Part shown: in pieces, positions 1 to 8,335 of the stretch
Layout: each line of letters begins with the position of its first letter
How positions within the stretch are numbered: the stretch's first letter is position 1
Assembly (NCBI RefSeq): GCF_013409505.1
Contig: NZ_JACCBN010000001.1
Span: 682,001 to 746,000, forward strand
Length of the DNA: 64,000 bases
Source of the DNA: Actinomycetospora corticicola
Lineage (GTDB): Bacteria > Actinomycetota > Actinomycetes > Mycobacteriales > Pseudonocardiaceae
Direction of reading: 5' to 3'
Made by a program: the position numbers and the translations under genes
The notes under the pieces: generated by a model
Database searches by the model: none
Seen by the model: the letters and a program-made list of their open reading frames with translations, nothing else
Told to the model about the DNA's origin: nothing

Positions 1-1
1 G

Positions 2-1045
2 CCAGCCGCCGATGTTCGGCGGCTTGAACGGCACCTGCCCGAGCGCCTTGAGCTGGTTGAGCGCTTGGTCCTTAACGTCGAGGCTGCCGACGGGCCGACC
101 GACGGCGCGGGCGATTCCGACGGCCCACTCGACGGGCTGCTTCATGAGCGTCGCGTTCGGGTCGCGGAAGGCGTCGGCGGTCGCGAGGGCTCTCAGGAGA
201 CCTCGTACCGAGGTGGCCGGGCCGTTAGCGTCGACGAGCCGTTCCAGCTCCGCTTCCGACGGCGGGTCACTCGAGATCAGCCGGTTCCACAGGCGGGTGG
301 CGATGAAGCGGGCGGAGTCGGGCCGGGCGGTGAGCATGTCGGCAAGGCTTGCGGCGTTCAGGTCGGCGGTCGTGCCGAGCACGGTCTTCGAGCCGTTGTC
401 GAAGTTCGTCGGCTTGAACGTCAGTTCCCGGTCTTTGTAGCTCCAGCCGGTGAGAGCTCTTGCGGCCTGCTTGACGTCGCGCTCCGAGTATTCGCCGACA
501 CCGAGGGTGAACAGTTCCATCAGCTCGCGCCCGAGGTTCTCGTTGGGCGAGTTCTTCCGGTTGGCGTGGTTGTCGAGCCAGACGTTGAGCGCGGGGTCGA
601 CGACCATCGCCTGCGCGAGCTGCGCGACCGACTCCGGCCCTCTCGTGCGCAGCGTCTGGTTCTGCGTAACCATCAGGCCGACGTCGCGGACCTTGTCGTT
701 ACTGGTCGCGAAGTGGCCGTGCCAGAACCAGGTCATCTTCTCTGCGCGCGGAGCCTTCACAATCGCCATGCGGTCGAGCCACCAGAGGATCGCGGTCCGC
801 TCCTGGTCGGATCGCTGCTGGTCCTGGGCCTTCCGACCAGGATCGTTGGCGGGGAGGTCCATCATCTGCGGCAGGTTCGGGACGTCGGTCGGTGCCGGCT
901 CGTCGGTAGTGAGGAGCTTCGCCAGCGTGGCGTCGGGGCCGGCGAGGATGCTCTGCTCGAGGTCCTGGCGAGGGGCGCCGAAACCCAACCGGTCGTGCAG
1001 GCGGCGCACGACCGCCCGTTCGATCAGAGCCCCCCGGTCCGGCAC
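2..1045 (-). CDS. DUF1800 family protein (3' part outside window)
   Basis: The minus strand encodes about 348 residues that run off the left edge. The N-terminal region has the helical opening of DUF1800 proteins (RRLHDRLGFGAPRQDLEQS, first 35 residues), and the visible end carries the family-typical LGQVPFKPPNIGGW. DUF1800 proteins are usually about 450-500 residues, often exported and encoded beside a DUF1501 gene; their function is unknown. The GTG at 1045 is the first usable start after an in-frame TGA and lacks a strong ribosome site, so the start is uncertain. The family is clear; the role is not. Confidence 0.8.
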   Translation of the reverse strand, partial: MPDRGALIERAVVRRLHDRLGFGAPRQDLEQSILAGPDATLAKLLTTDEPAPTDVPNLPQMMDLPANDPGRKAQDQQRSDQERTAILWWLDRMAIVKAPRAEKMTWFWHGHFATSNDKVRDVGLMVTQNQTLRTRGPESVAQLAQAMVVDPALNVWLDNHANRKNSPNENLGRELMELFTLGVGEYSERDVKQAARALTGWSYKDRELTFKPTNFDNGSKTVLGTTADLNAASLADMLTARPDSARFIATRLWNRLISSDPPSEAELERLVDANGPATSVRGLLRALATADAFRDPNATLMKQPVEWAVGIARAVGRPVGSLDVKDQALNQLKALGQVPFKPPNIGGW

Positions 1046-1109
1046 GGCGTCGAGTATGTCGGGTCCTCGGGTGCGATCGATGTGTGGTCACGGAATCGTC
1101 ATGAAAAGC

Positions 1110-1141
1110 ACGGTGTGTCGTCACGCGAAAACGGTGTGTCG
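1110..1141. repeat. Tandem 11-bp direct repeat upstream of the LCP gene
   Basis: ACGGTGTGTCG occurs at 1110-1120 and again at 1131-1141, exactly 21 bp apart (two helical turns), in the 199-bp gap between the divergent DUF1800 and LCP genes. A related TGTGTGGTCACG lies at 1081. The same-face spacing suits an operator or activator site, but no regulator is identified. Confidence 0.4.
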
Positions 1142-1244
1142 GCGTTCTTTGGGCTATTCGGGTCACAAGGTGTCGATGGGGCTAACGCACGAATATCGAC
1201 TGCGCTGACACTGGTGAGGCCGTCCGAGGTGGGGGAGTACGACC

Positions 1245-2309
1245 GTGCCGGCAACAGATCTTCTTCCGATGCGTCCAGAACCGGACCTGCCTGATGACGC
1301 GCGCCGCTGTCGGGTGCTCCGGGGACTGATGTTCCTGCTCGGTGCGGGCCTGGTCCTGGCGCTGCTGGCAGCAGGGGCGTTGTTCGCCGTGACGCAGCAG
1401 TTCAGTGACCGGATGCACCGCTATGAGGGAGTGTTCAACATCGACCCGTCGACTCGGCCGGTGCAGGGGGAGGGGCAGACGTTCCTGCTGGTCGGCACCG
1501 ACACCCGCTCGCCGGACCCGACGACGGGCACCGAGGCGACGGCCTCGGACTGGGTGCCGGGGATGCAGCGCTCCGACGTGATCATGCTGGTGAATGTCTC
1601 CGACGACGGCTCGCACGCCTCGGTGGTGTCGATCCCACGCGACTCGTGGGTGCCGATCCCCGGCCGCGGCATGAACAAGATCAACGCGGCCTACTCATTC
1701 GGTGGACCGTCGCTGCTGGTGCAGACCGTCGAGTCGCTGACCCGCGTGCGCGTCGACCACTTCGCGGTGATCGACTTCGCCGGGTTCGCGCAGATGACCG
1801 ACGCGGCCGGCGGGATCGACGTGAACGTCGGCCAGGCCACGAACTTCGACGGCGTGGCCGTCCCGGCTGGTCCACAGCATCTCGATGGCGTGCACGCACT
1901 CTCCTACGTGCGGGAGCGGAAGAGCCTGCCGGGCGGCGACTTCGACCGGGTCCGCCGGCAGCAGAACGCCCTGCGAGCCCTGGCCTCCTCGGCGACCAGC
2001 TCGGGGACCCTCGCTAGTCCGACGCGGGCCTACGGGCTGGCGGACTCCCTGTCGACGTGGGTCGGGGTGGACGACACGTTCAGCGCGAGTGATCTGCGGT
2101 CGTTCGTGTGGGGACTCCGCGACCTCCGCGCGTCGAACATCGACTTCCTGACGGCGCCGGCGACGGGGACCGGCATGGAGGGCGCGGCGTCGGTGGTCTA
2201 CCTGGACGCGGACCGTGCCAACGAGCTGTGGTTCGCGATGAACACCGACGCCGTGCCGACGTGGGTGGCGAGCCACCCGTCGGCGGCGCTGCCGGCCGTA
2301 CCGCGGTAG
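1245..2309 (+). CDS. LCP (LytR-CpsA-Psr) family cell-wall ligase
   Basis: A 354-residue type II membrane protein. Residues 27-49 form one transmembrane helix after a short cytoplasmic tail, and the rest should be extracellular. LCP signatures are visible: FLLVGTDTR (80-88), RSDVIMLV (109-116), SIPRDSWV (129-136), NKINAAYSFGGP (144-155), GGIDV (189-193) and the Arg-rich SYVRERK followed by DFDRVRRQQ (about 223-243). Family members transfer polyprenyl-phosphate-linked glycopolymers, such as arabinogalactan or teichoic-like polymers, to peptidoglycan. The GTG start is supported by GGGGGAG eight bases upstream. It looks monocistronic, facing a convergent unrelated gene. Confidence 0.93.
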   Translation: MPATDLLPMRPEPDLPDDARRCRVLRGLMFLLGAGLVLALLAAGALFAVTQQFSDRMHRYEGVFNIDPSTRPVQGEGQTFLLVGTDTRSPDPTTGTEATASDWVPGMQRSDVIMLVNVSDDGSHASVVSIPRDSWVPIPGRGMNKINAAYSFGGPSLLVQTVESLTRVRVDHFAVIDFAGFAQMTDAAGGIDVNVGQATNFDGVAVPAGPQHLDGVHALSYVRERKSLPGGDFDRVRRQQNALRALASSATSSGTLASPTRAYGLADSLSTWVGVDDTFSASDLRSFVWGLRDLRASNIDFLTAPATGTGMEGAASVVYLDADRANELWFAMNTDAVPTWVASHPSAALPAVPR

Positions 2310-2395
2310 TCGTCGTCACTGGGTGCAAGTGGAGCGTCACTGCTTGCGCGCAGCGCCAGGGACGCCGTCTCTGCCGCAAGCAGGAAGGACGGTCC

Positions 2396-3568
2396 TCAGC
2401 TCCGAGTGCGCACCCACGCCACCGACCCGTCGGGACCGACGGCTGCCCCCTGGGCCTCGACGGAGGTGCCGGGGGCACGCCGCCCTGTGCGTTGGGACCG
2501 GGTTCTCTGCTGCGTCGCGATGAGGTCGTTGGCCGGTTGGAGGAGAACAGAGTCGATCTCAGACGTTACCCCGAGGAAGACCTCGAGTTGCCCACCCGGG
2601 AACCCGTAGCGCTGCGCAAGGCCGACCACGGGACCCTCGTCGGGCAGGGTGTCACGGGTGCGCTCGCGATCGACACGCATGCGCGTCGGCATCTCGTCGG
2701 TCGGTCGGCTGCGCTCGCGGCGCCACCGATCGGCTGCCGGACCATTTCCGGCAGCCTCCGCGAGGCTCTCGAAGGAGGCCGCCTGCACGGCGAGGACGAG
2801 CTCGTCGTCGGGCGGCCGAAGGCCTGGGCGATCAGCTCCGACCTGAGCCGCTCGCGAGGTGATCGTCGCCCCGGTCACCAGGGTGCTCACCACGAGCCCG
2901 GGCAGGTCCGTCAGTTCGACTGCCGGCGCGATCTGTCGGCAGCCGTTCGTCAAGCTCTTTGACGCGTATGAGGGCGTCCGGGTGCCCTTGGACTCGACGA
3001 GGGCCACGAGGACACCAGGGCTGTGGAGATCCCGTGTGGCGACGATGTAGTCCGGTCGGCTGTTGCCCTGCTCGGCCCACATGACGATCCCCTGAGAAAG
3101 CTGATCGACGTCGGCGATCCACACCGGTGACGAAGGATCCCCTCGGTGGCCCATCCAGGTCTGCGCCGCCTCTAGAGCAAACGCGATGCCCAGCTCCTCG
3201 CTCAGCACGCGCCGCTGGTTCCCGGCGACCAACTCACCCGGTCGTGACAGGACGAGCCGGCCGTCGCGATGATCGAAGGAGCCCACGTAGCGAGCCACAG
3301 CCCAGTTCGCTTGAACCTGGAGAAGGTCGGCTTGCATAGTCGCCGCTGACGCCACTGCCAGCCCACGCAGCGCCTCGAGCGGCACCACGAGCTGCGGGCC
3401 GTCCAGTGCTTCGGCTGGCGACACCTTCACCGTGTCGGGAAGGTCATCGCGGACTGACTTGATCAGCTTCGAATGACTGATCCCAACGATCTTCGTCTCC
3501 GTGAGGAGCCGCTTCAGCGCCGCTGACAACGCAGAGTTCATGATCCTCCTCGTCCGTGGGGACATCAT
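2396..3568 (-). CDS. Uncharacterised protein with possible PD-(D/E)XK nuclease core
   Basis: A 390-residue protein I cannot place by name. Its central part has the spacing of a PD-(D/E)XK nuclease: an acidic helix (SEELGIAFALE, 123-133), RPDYIV (171-176) on a strand, then VALVESKGT (188-196) with E192-x-K194. The C-terminal third (about 290-390) is Arg/Pro-rich and probably disordered. The gene is alone on its strand between an LCP gene and the divergent glycine-zipper pair, in a stretch that looks accessory. Nuclease activity is an inference from motif order only; it could instead be a catalytically dead restriction-like fold. Confidence 0.6.
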   Translation of the reverse strand: MMSPRTRRIMNSALSAALKRLLTETKIVGISHSKLIKSVRDDLPDTVKVSPAEALDGPQLVVPLEALRGLAVASAATMQADLLQVQANWAVARYVGSFDHRDGRLVLSRPGELVAGNQRRVLSEELGIAFALEAAQTWMGHRGDPSSPVWIADVDQLSQGIVMWAEQGNSRPDYIVATRDLHSPGVLVALVESKGTRTPSYASKSLTNGCRQIAPAVELTDLPGLVVSTLVTGATITSRAAQVGADRPGLRPPDDELVLAVQAASFESLAEAAGNGPAADRWRRERSRPTDEMPTRMRVDRERTRDTLPDEGPVVGLAQRYGFPGGQLEVFLGVTSEIDSVLLQPANDLIATQQRTRSQRTGRRAPGTSVEAQGAAVGPDGSVAWVRTRS

Positions 3569-3892
3569 GTCGTCGATGTGCTGAGAGATCTGCGATGTCT
3601 CGTGTGTCGCCGCGAAGATCGCTCATTCAGCCCCATCGCCACCCGTCCGACGTCGCCACACCACGGGGTCGGACTGCCGGCGGTCCTTCCCCCTCCGCTG
3701 ATGGTGTTGCCAAGTTTGGAGTCGTGCCCGCTGTTGAGCTGAAGGGTTGTGCGCGTCGACCACTGTGCCGCCGTTCGGCTGACGAGTTCCGACTTCATAC
3801 GCCCCCGGCGTAACGAGATCCTCCAAACGGAGAAGAACAGGCTCGGAGGCGTGGGGTGGCCACGTCGGCGGGGGACGGGTGGGGCAGCAGCA
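3569..3892. other. Divergent intergenic region without a convincing gene
   Basis: These 324 bases separate the possible nuclease (minus) from the glycine-zipper protein (plus). Open frames here run into the downstream gene from 3749, but that extension has a composition unlike the rest of the protein, and a better start with GGGTGGGG upstream exists at 3893. I see no strong dyad or terminator. It probably holds two divergent promoters. Confidence 0.4.
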
Positions 3893-4918
3893 ATGGCGCT
3901 CGCGATCGTCGAGGCACGGCGCAAGGCGACGGAGAACCGCGATCGGTACGACCAGCTCAAGCAGCGTCACGCCGACCTCGTGGCGAAGTGCTCGGATGAG
4001 GAGCTGCGGCAGGACGTCATGCGTGCGCAGGTCCACCGGGAACTCCTCGTGCCCTTCACCGAGGCGTTCTCGCGGTTGAAGAACGTGCGTCTCGCCGAGT
4101 TCGCCGACTTCGAGATGCCGGGCGTGGGGGCCATGCCCGTGATCGAGGTGGTCTCCCGGCTCGAGATGACCCTGCGGTCGGGATGGGCCCTGCTCGGTGG
4201 GAGCGGGTCGGGTGCCGGTGCCGGAGCCGGGGCGGGCGCGACGGCCTACACCGCCGTCGGGGCGTTTGGGGCAGCGTCGACCGGTACCCCGATCGCCACC
4301 TTGTCAGGTGCAGCGGCCGGCAACGCGACCCTGGCGTTCCTGGGCGGTGGGTCCCTGGCCACGGGCGGTGGAGGTATCGCGCTGGGGACGGCGGTGCTGA
4401 GCGGCGTGGTAGCCGTTCCCGCTGTCCTCGTCGGCGCCGGAGTGCTGACGGCCCTGGGCCGCCGTGATCTGCGAAGCCAGTACGAGGCGGAGTCGAGGCT
4501 GAACGACGGCTGCGCCGACTTCCTGCTCGAGCGGGAGCGTGTCGACGGGGTCCTCCGCCGGGCGGAGCACGTTCGCGCGGTGCTGCGCTTCCTACGGGAC
4601 GCAGGATTCGAAGCTCTGCACTGGTTCACGGCCACGGTAGAGAAGAACGAGGACGTCACGGCGTGGAGCGAGCCGGAGCGAGCCTGTCTGAGCGAGCTGG
4701 TCAACCTCGCCGTCGTCACCACCGCCCTGATGCGTGCGCCGCTGACCGACGTCTCCGGCGCGGTCGCGGACGTCGACGGCGGTGCCCTCGCAAACGCGCA
4801 CGCCTGGCTGCGGCGGTACGCCGATGACGAGGTCGCACGAGCAGGAGACGGTCGCCCCGTCGTCGACGGTCCGACATCGGCTTCCAGCCCGCCGTCGGTG
4901 AGGTGGTTAGCGGGGTGA
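3893..4918 (+). CDS. Glycine-zipper membrane-active protein of unknown function
   Basis: A 341-residue protein with a helical, charged N-terminus (1-75), a Gly/Ala-rich hydrophobic block (98-189) containing a GAGAGAGATAY run, and ASTGTPIATLSGAAAGNATL followed by FLGGGSLATGGGG. This pattern recurs in uncharacterised bacterial proteins that look able to insert into membranes through glycine-zipper helices. The C-terminal 150 residues are helical and soluble. The start at 3893 is preferred over 3749 because of the upstream G-rich ribosome site and because the longer N-terminus is poorly folded-looking. It overlaps the next gene (GTGA at 4915-4918), so the two are translationally coupled. Function is unknown; a membrane-perturbing effector or stress protein is conceivable. 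Confidence 0.65.
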   Translation: MALAIVEARRKATENRDRYDQLKQRHADLVAKCSDEELRQDVMRAQVHRELLVPFTEAFSRLKNVRLAEFADFEMPGVGAMPVIEVVSRLEMTLRSGWALLGGSGSGAGAGAGAGATAYTAVGAFGAASTGTPIATLSGAAAGNATLAFLGGGSLATGGGGIALGTAVLSGVVAVPAVLVGAGVLTALGRRDLRSQYEAESRLNDGCADFLLERERVDGVLRRAEHVRAVLRFLRDAGFEALHWFTATVEKNEDVTAWSEPERACLSELVNLAVVTTALMRAPLTDVSGAVADVDGGALANAHAWLRRYADDEVARAGDGRPVVDGPTSASSPPSVRWLAG

Positions 4919-6306
4919 CCCGGCGGCTCGCGGAGCAGACGGCGCGCGCCGCTCATGTCCGCATGGACGTCGACGGGCTCATGGAGCGGGTCGGCCGAGT
5001 CAGCCGCGAGCAACGTGCTGGCCACCTGTTCGAGGTAATGAGCGCCGACGAGTTCAACCGCCGCGCCATCGACGCAGGTGGGGGAGCGTGGGCCTTCGTC
5101 AATGCCTGCGAGGGGCTCCTGCACACGCCAGCGGACATCCGGGTCGTCGGTGCTGATGGGGCTGTACGGGAGGCGCAGGCGAAGCTCTATGGCGGGCCGC
5201 TCGATACCGCGTACGCGCAGGCGTCGCCGAAGTACCGGGGCATGGACCGGCTCGTGGCGGAGGACCAGCACGCGCGAATCACTGAGATCTACGACGGGCG
5301 GCTGAAGGGGCATCCGGATGGCCTGAGGTGGCCCGACCACGCCGACGCCCGGGCGCACCTGGTCGATCGACTTCAGATGGACGGCATCGAGAGCGATCCC
5401 GTCACGCGCGCTGAGGCCCTGCGAGCAGCGGACGGCCCGAAGCGGTGGGCTGACCAGAGGTGGGCGACGGAGGCCGGCCGTCAGGTCGGCGTTGCCACCC
5501 TGACAGGCGCCGCCATCGGCGCGGTCTCGTCCGGCGTGATCGAGGCGGTCACGCACATCGCTTCGGTCCGTTCGGGCGAGACCTCGTTGTTCGACGCGAC
5601 GCGGTACGTCGTGGGTGCGGCCCTGGAGGGCGGCGCCCGGAACGGGGCGGTGTCCGGGCTCGGAGCCACCCTGGAGGTGATCGCCGGCCGGGATGGCTTT
5701 GGCGCCACCCTCATAGGCAAGGTGCCGGTGGGCGCCGCGGCCAGCGCACTGGTTGGGATCACCGAGTCCGCACTGGCCTTCGCCCGCGGTCGGATCGACA
5801 AAACTGAGTTTGCCCTACGCGCGTGCGAATCCACCTTCGTGAGTGGGATGAGCTGGGCGGGAGGTGCCGTCGGTCAGGCCGTCGTTCCCGTCCCCCTCGT
5901 TGGTGCGCTCGCCGGTGGGCTCGCGGCGCAGTGGTGCGCCACGCTCATCGCCCAGGGGGTCCGCCGAGTGCTCGCCACCGCCGAGGGAAAGGAGTTCGAC
6001 GCCGAGCGGGTGGCGGTTCTGAAGCTCGAGGCCGGTACGGCGGCGGAGACCGCGGAGCTCCTCGCCGCCGAGACGCGGACGCTCGGGGCCGGGATGCCTG
6101 CCTTGCTGCCGACCGCCGTGGTATCGGCCCTTGAGTCCGCCCTCCTTTTGGAGGACCCGGATGATGGCCTCGACCGTGTGGACGACGTCTTCCGCACCTT
6201 CGCGGGGACGCCGATCTTCGACGACGTTGATGAGTTCGACACCTGGTTCGCCGACACCGACGCGGTCCTCGTCCTCGACCCGAACGTTGCGGCGCCGGGT
6301 ACGTGA
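4915..6306 (+). CDS. Two-domain protein: nuclease-like N-terminus and hydrophobic Gly-rich C-terminus
   Basis: A 463-residue protein starting at the GTG that overlaps the preceding stop (GTGA), with a GAGGTGG site eight bases upstream; an earlier GTG at 4903 is possible. Residues 36-95 read GHLFEVM, TPADI (D74) and REAQAK (E86, Q88, K90), an acidic/Asp/(E-x-)Q-x-K order seen in some divergent restriction-endonuclease folds. Residues about 190-365 contain several hydrophobic Gly/Ala-rich helices (ATLTGAAIGAVSSG, GALAGGLAAQW), as in the partner gene. The C-terminus is acidic. It forms a coupled pair with the upstream gene. The function is unknown, and the nuclease idea is only a pattern match. 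Confidence 0.65.
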   Translation: MTRRLAEQTARAAHVRMDVDGLMERVGRVSREQRAGHLFEVMSADEFNRRAIDAGGGAWAFVNACEGLLHTPADIRVVGADGAVREAQAKLYGGPLDTAYAQASPKYRGMDRLVAEDQHARITEIYDGRLKGHPDGLRWPDHADARAHLVDRLQMDGIESDPVTRAEALRAADGPKRWADQRWATEAGRQVGVATLTGAAIGAVSSGVIEAVTHIASVRSGETSLFDATRYVVGAALEGGARNGAVSGLGATLEVIAGRDGFGATLIGKVPVGAAASALVGITESALAFARGRIDKTEFALRACESTFVSGMSWAGGAVGQAVVPVPLVGALAGGLAAQWCATLIAQGVRRVLATAEGKEFDAERVAVLKLEAGTAAETAELLAAETRTLGAGMPALLPTAVVSALESALLLEDPDDGLDRVDDVFRTFAGTPIFDDVDEFDTWFADTDAVLVLDPNVAAPGT

Positions 6307-6400
6307 TCAGTCCGACGGCTTGGTGACACCGCTCCCTCTCCGGACAAGCCCCGCCCTGCGACGGTGCCGTGGCACCTTGCTGCTGTCCGCCGGCGGCTGA

Positions 6401-7069
6401 TCAGATCGTGTCTGAGCACTGCTGTTCCCGAGTGGCCTTCGCGTTCTTCCCCTTCATCCACAGTAGGACGTCGAAGGTCCGCAGGACGCCGACCTGTGCA
6501 GGGACGTTCGCTTCCGAGTGCAAGCGCCGCAGCCTGTCGACCCGGTCTCCATCGCTCAGCAGCTCGTGCATGGTCGTCCAGTGGTTCCGAAGGCTCACTG
6601 GGCGGAGCTCCTGCTTGACGATCGAGTCCCAGACCGGGACGAGCAGCGGGCGCTTACGGGCCAGGAGCTTGGACGCGGTGACCGGTCCGACGCCGTGACG
6701 CCCATGCCGGGATCGGAGCAACTCCCAGAGCGCTGCCGCCGGTCCGTCGTCTCGCAGGTGGTCGCGAGCCTCAGGCTCATGAAGCTCGAGGTCGGTCGGG
6801 ATCCTCGTCAGTAGCGCCGTGATCATGTGCGTTTCCCGCTCGAGGAAGCGCAATGCGGCGTGGCCAGGAACACGGACGCTGAGCATCTCGACGGCGACCA
6901 GGTCATCGGCATCTATCCGGTCCCATCGATTCTGACCGAAGACCTCGAAACGAGAGCCTGAAAAGGACGGCATCCCTCCGTCGAGAGCAAAGTAGTCGCG
7001 GAGGTCGCGGACTCGGTCATCCCACGTGTCGGTCACGCTGTCGAGCCCGTCAAGCCATCCCAGTCTCAT
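6401..7069 (-). CDS. DUF6308 family protein
   Basis: A 222-residue protein with the DUF6308 hallmarks: a helical ITALLTRIPTDLELHEP segment (83-99) and GVGPVTASKLLARKRP (about 126-141) followed by LVPVWDS. The GVGPVTASKLLA stretch resembles a helix-hairpin-helix, so DNA contact is possible but unproven. It is a single gene, convergent with the glycine-zipper pair and separated by about 90 bp. A second gene with a comparable HhH-like segment is at 18475-19080. Confidence 0.75.
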   Translation of the reverse strand: MRLGWLDGLDSVTDTWDDRVRDLRDYFALDGGMPSFSGSRFEVFGQNRWDRIDADDLVAVEMLSVRVPGHAALRFLERETHMITALLTRIPTDLELHEPEARDHLRDDGPAAALWELLRSRHGRHGVGPVTASKLLARKRPLLVPVWDSIVKQELRPVSLRNHWTTMHELLSDGDRVDRLRRLHSEANVPAQVGVLRTFDVLLWMKGKNAKATREQQCSDTI

Positions 7070-7252
7070 GGCTGACGAAAGTAGGGGAACGCGCGGTCGA
7101 CGGCTCTCTACGTCTCCACGACTGACCGTTCGTCACCCGATGATGTCAACCGCGATCGTGAGGACATCGCTGCCGGGGCTGACGAGCACCACCCCTCGTC
7201 GAGACCCTGTCCGCGAGGATGGGGTGATGAGGTCGCGACTGTTCGGCTGCCG

Positions 7253-7702
7253 CTAGTTGAAGCCGTTGGGAAAGAGACCGCCGCCCCCGTTGTCGCCGCC
7301 GCCGTCGTTGCCCCTGTTGCCGCCGTTGTCGCCGTTTCCCGCGGACGTCGTCGTAGGCGGATCAGTGGTCGCAGGGACGCGGGCGGCGGCGGGAGCGGCT
7401 GCAGCTGGCGAAGCCGCGATCGCCGGAGCCGGCACCCGAGCAGCGGGAACGGCTCCCACCGGCTTCGGCTGCCTGACCACGCGTCCGCGAGTGTCGGTCG
7501 TGACCGCCTCCTCAACCGGTGTGGCCGCGACGACCGGCGGGCCGGCGACCGGCGGCAGTCCCTGAGCTGGTGCCGTCGTCGAGGACCTCCCTGCGGCCGG
7601 AAGCGGGGCCAGCGAGGCGTTCATCGGCCAGAGCAGGGCCGCGAGGATCGCCAGGACGGCGACAGCCCCGCCGATCCAGGCCAGCAGGACACCACGGGTC
7701 AC
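7253..7702 (-). CDS. Single-pass membrane protein with Pro/Ala tail and Gly/Asn-rich end
   Basis: A 149-residue protein with one N-terminal transmembrane helix (about 5-25, GVLLAWIGGAVAVLAILAAL), then a low-complexity Ala/Pro/Val extracellular tail ending in GDNGG-type repeats. It starts at GTG 7702, whose last bases overlap the stop of the upstream DUF2690 gene (GTGA), with GGAGGT just upstream, so coupling is clear. It is the last gene of the minus-strand envelope cluster. A longer open frame extends upstream but runs out of frame over the DUF2690 gene and is a shadow. There is no recognised domain; it may be a spacer or anchor in the cell wall. Confidence 0.7.
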   Translation of the reverse strand: MTRGVLLAWIGGAVAVLAILAALLWPMNASLAPLPAAGRSSTTAPAQGLPPVAGPPVVAATPVEEAVTTDTRGRVVRQPKPVGAVPAARVPAPAIAASPAAAAPAAARVPATTDPPTTTSAGNGDNGGNRGNDGGGDNGGGGLFPNGFN

Positions 7703-8277
7703 GGAGTACCTCCAGCGGTGGAACGACTCGGCAGGACGGCCCCGTCGACCGGGACGACCTCGGCGTGCACGGGCCCGTCGGCCATGACCATCGGGGTCAC
7801 GCCGTGGGCGACCCGTCCGCTCGCCACGAGCGGGAGTTCCTGGCGGGTGCCGCCCTCGATCACGACCGCGGCGACCGGCGCCGACGCGTCGAGCGTGTAG
7901 CGCGCCCAGGCGGTGCCGCATGCGCTCGACGTGCGGACCTCGAGCATCCCGACCGGCACTTCGAACCGACCGCGCTGCATCGTGACCACGCGGCTCGTCG
8001 CCGTCTGCGCGTCGTCGGCGCAGCGGGTGGTCGACGGGTCGGCGCCGACGAGCGAGACCGGTGCCGTCGGCAGCGGCGTCACCGCGGCGCTGTTCGAAGC
8101 GAGCGCCACGACGCCGATGGCCCCCGCGAGGCCGAGCGCGGCCATGCCGCCCAGCCACACCCGACGTCGGGACGGGGTGGGGACGGCGGCGGTGAACGGC
8201 GCGGTGACCGTCGACGGCAGCGCCGTCGTCGCGAAGGACTCCGGGGCGGAGCGGCGGGCCGGCTGCGTCAGCGTCAT
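7699..8277 (-). CDS. DUF2690 family membrane-anchored protein
   Basis: A 192-residue protein: a cytoplasmic N-terminus of about 38 residues, a transmembrane helix (RVWLGGMAALGLAGAIGVVAL, about 39-59), then an extracellular DUF2690 domain with CADDAQTATSRVV, GMLEVRTSSACGTAWARYT and PMVMADG. The two Cys (CADD and SACG) probably form a disulfide. DUF2690 is common at the C-terminus of actinobacterial kinases and regulators, so a free-standing copy beside kinase and FHA genes fits an envelope-signalling cluster. It is followed by a coupled Pro-rich membrane protein. Confidence 0.8.
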   Translation of the reverse strand: MTLTQPARRSAPESFATTALPSTVTAPFTAAVPTPSRRRVWLGGMAALGLAGAIGVVALASNSAAVTPLPTAPVSLVGADPSTTRCADDAQTATSRVVTMQRGRFEVPVGMLEVRTSSACGTAWARYTLDASAPVAAVVIEGGTRQELPLVASGRVAHGVTPMVMADGPVHAEVVPVDGAVLPSRSTAGGTP

Positions 8278-8335
8278 GGGACGAACGCTAGGGAGATCGA
8301 CACGCGGGTCCCATCCCCGAGCTCAGGGGTGGTCC

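Noticed and set aside
65..1294. 409-residue plus-strand open frame at the left edge
   Set aside because: It is antisense to the DUF1800 gene, whose protein motifs are clear; high GC creates long shadow frames.
2340..2383. 9-bp inverted repeat CTGCTTGCG/CGCAAGCAG between convergent genes
   Set aside because: The 26-base loop is too large for a confident terminator.
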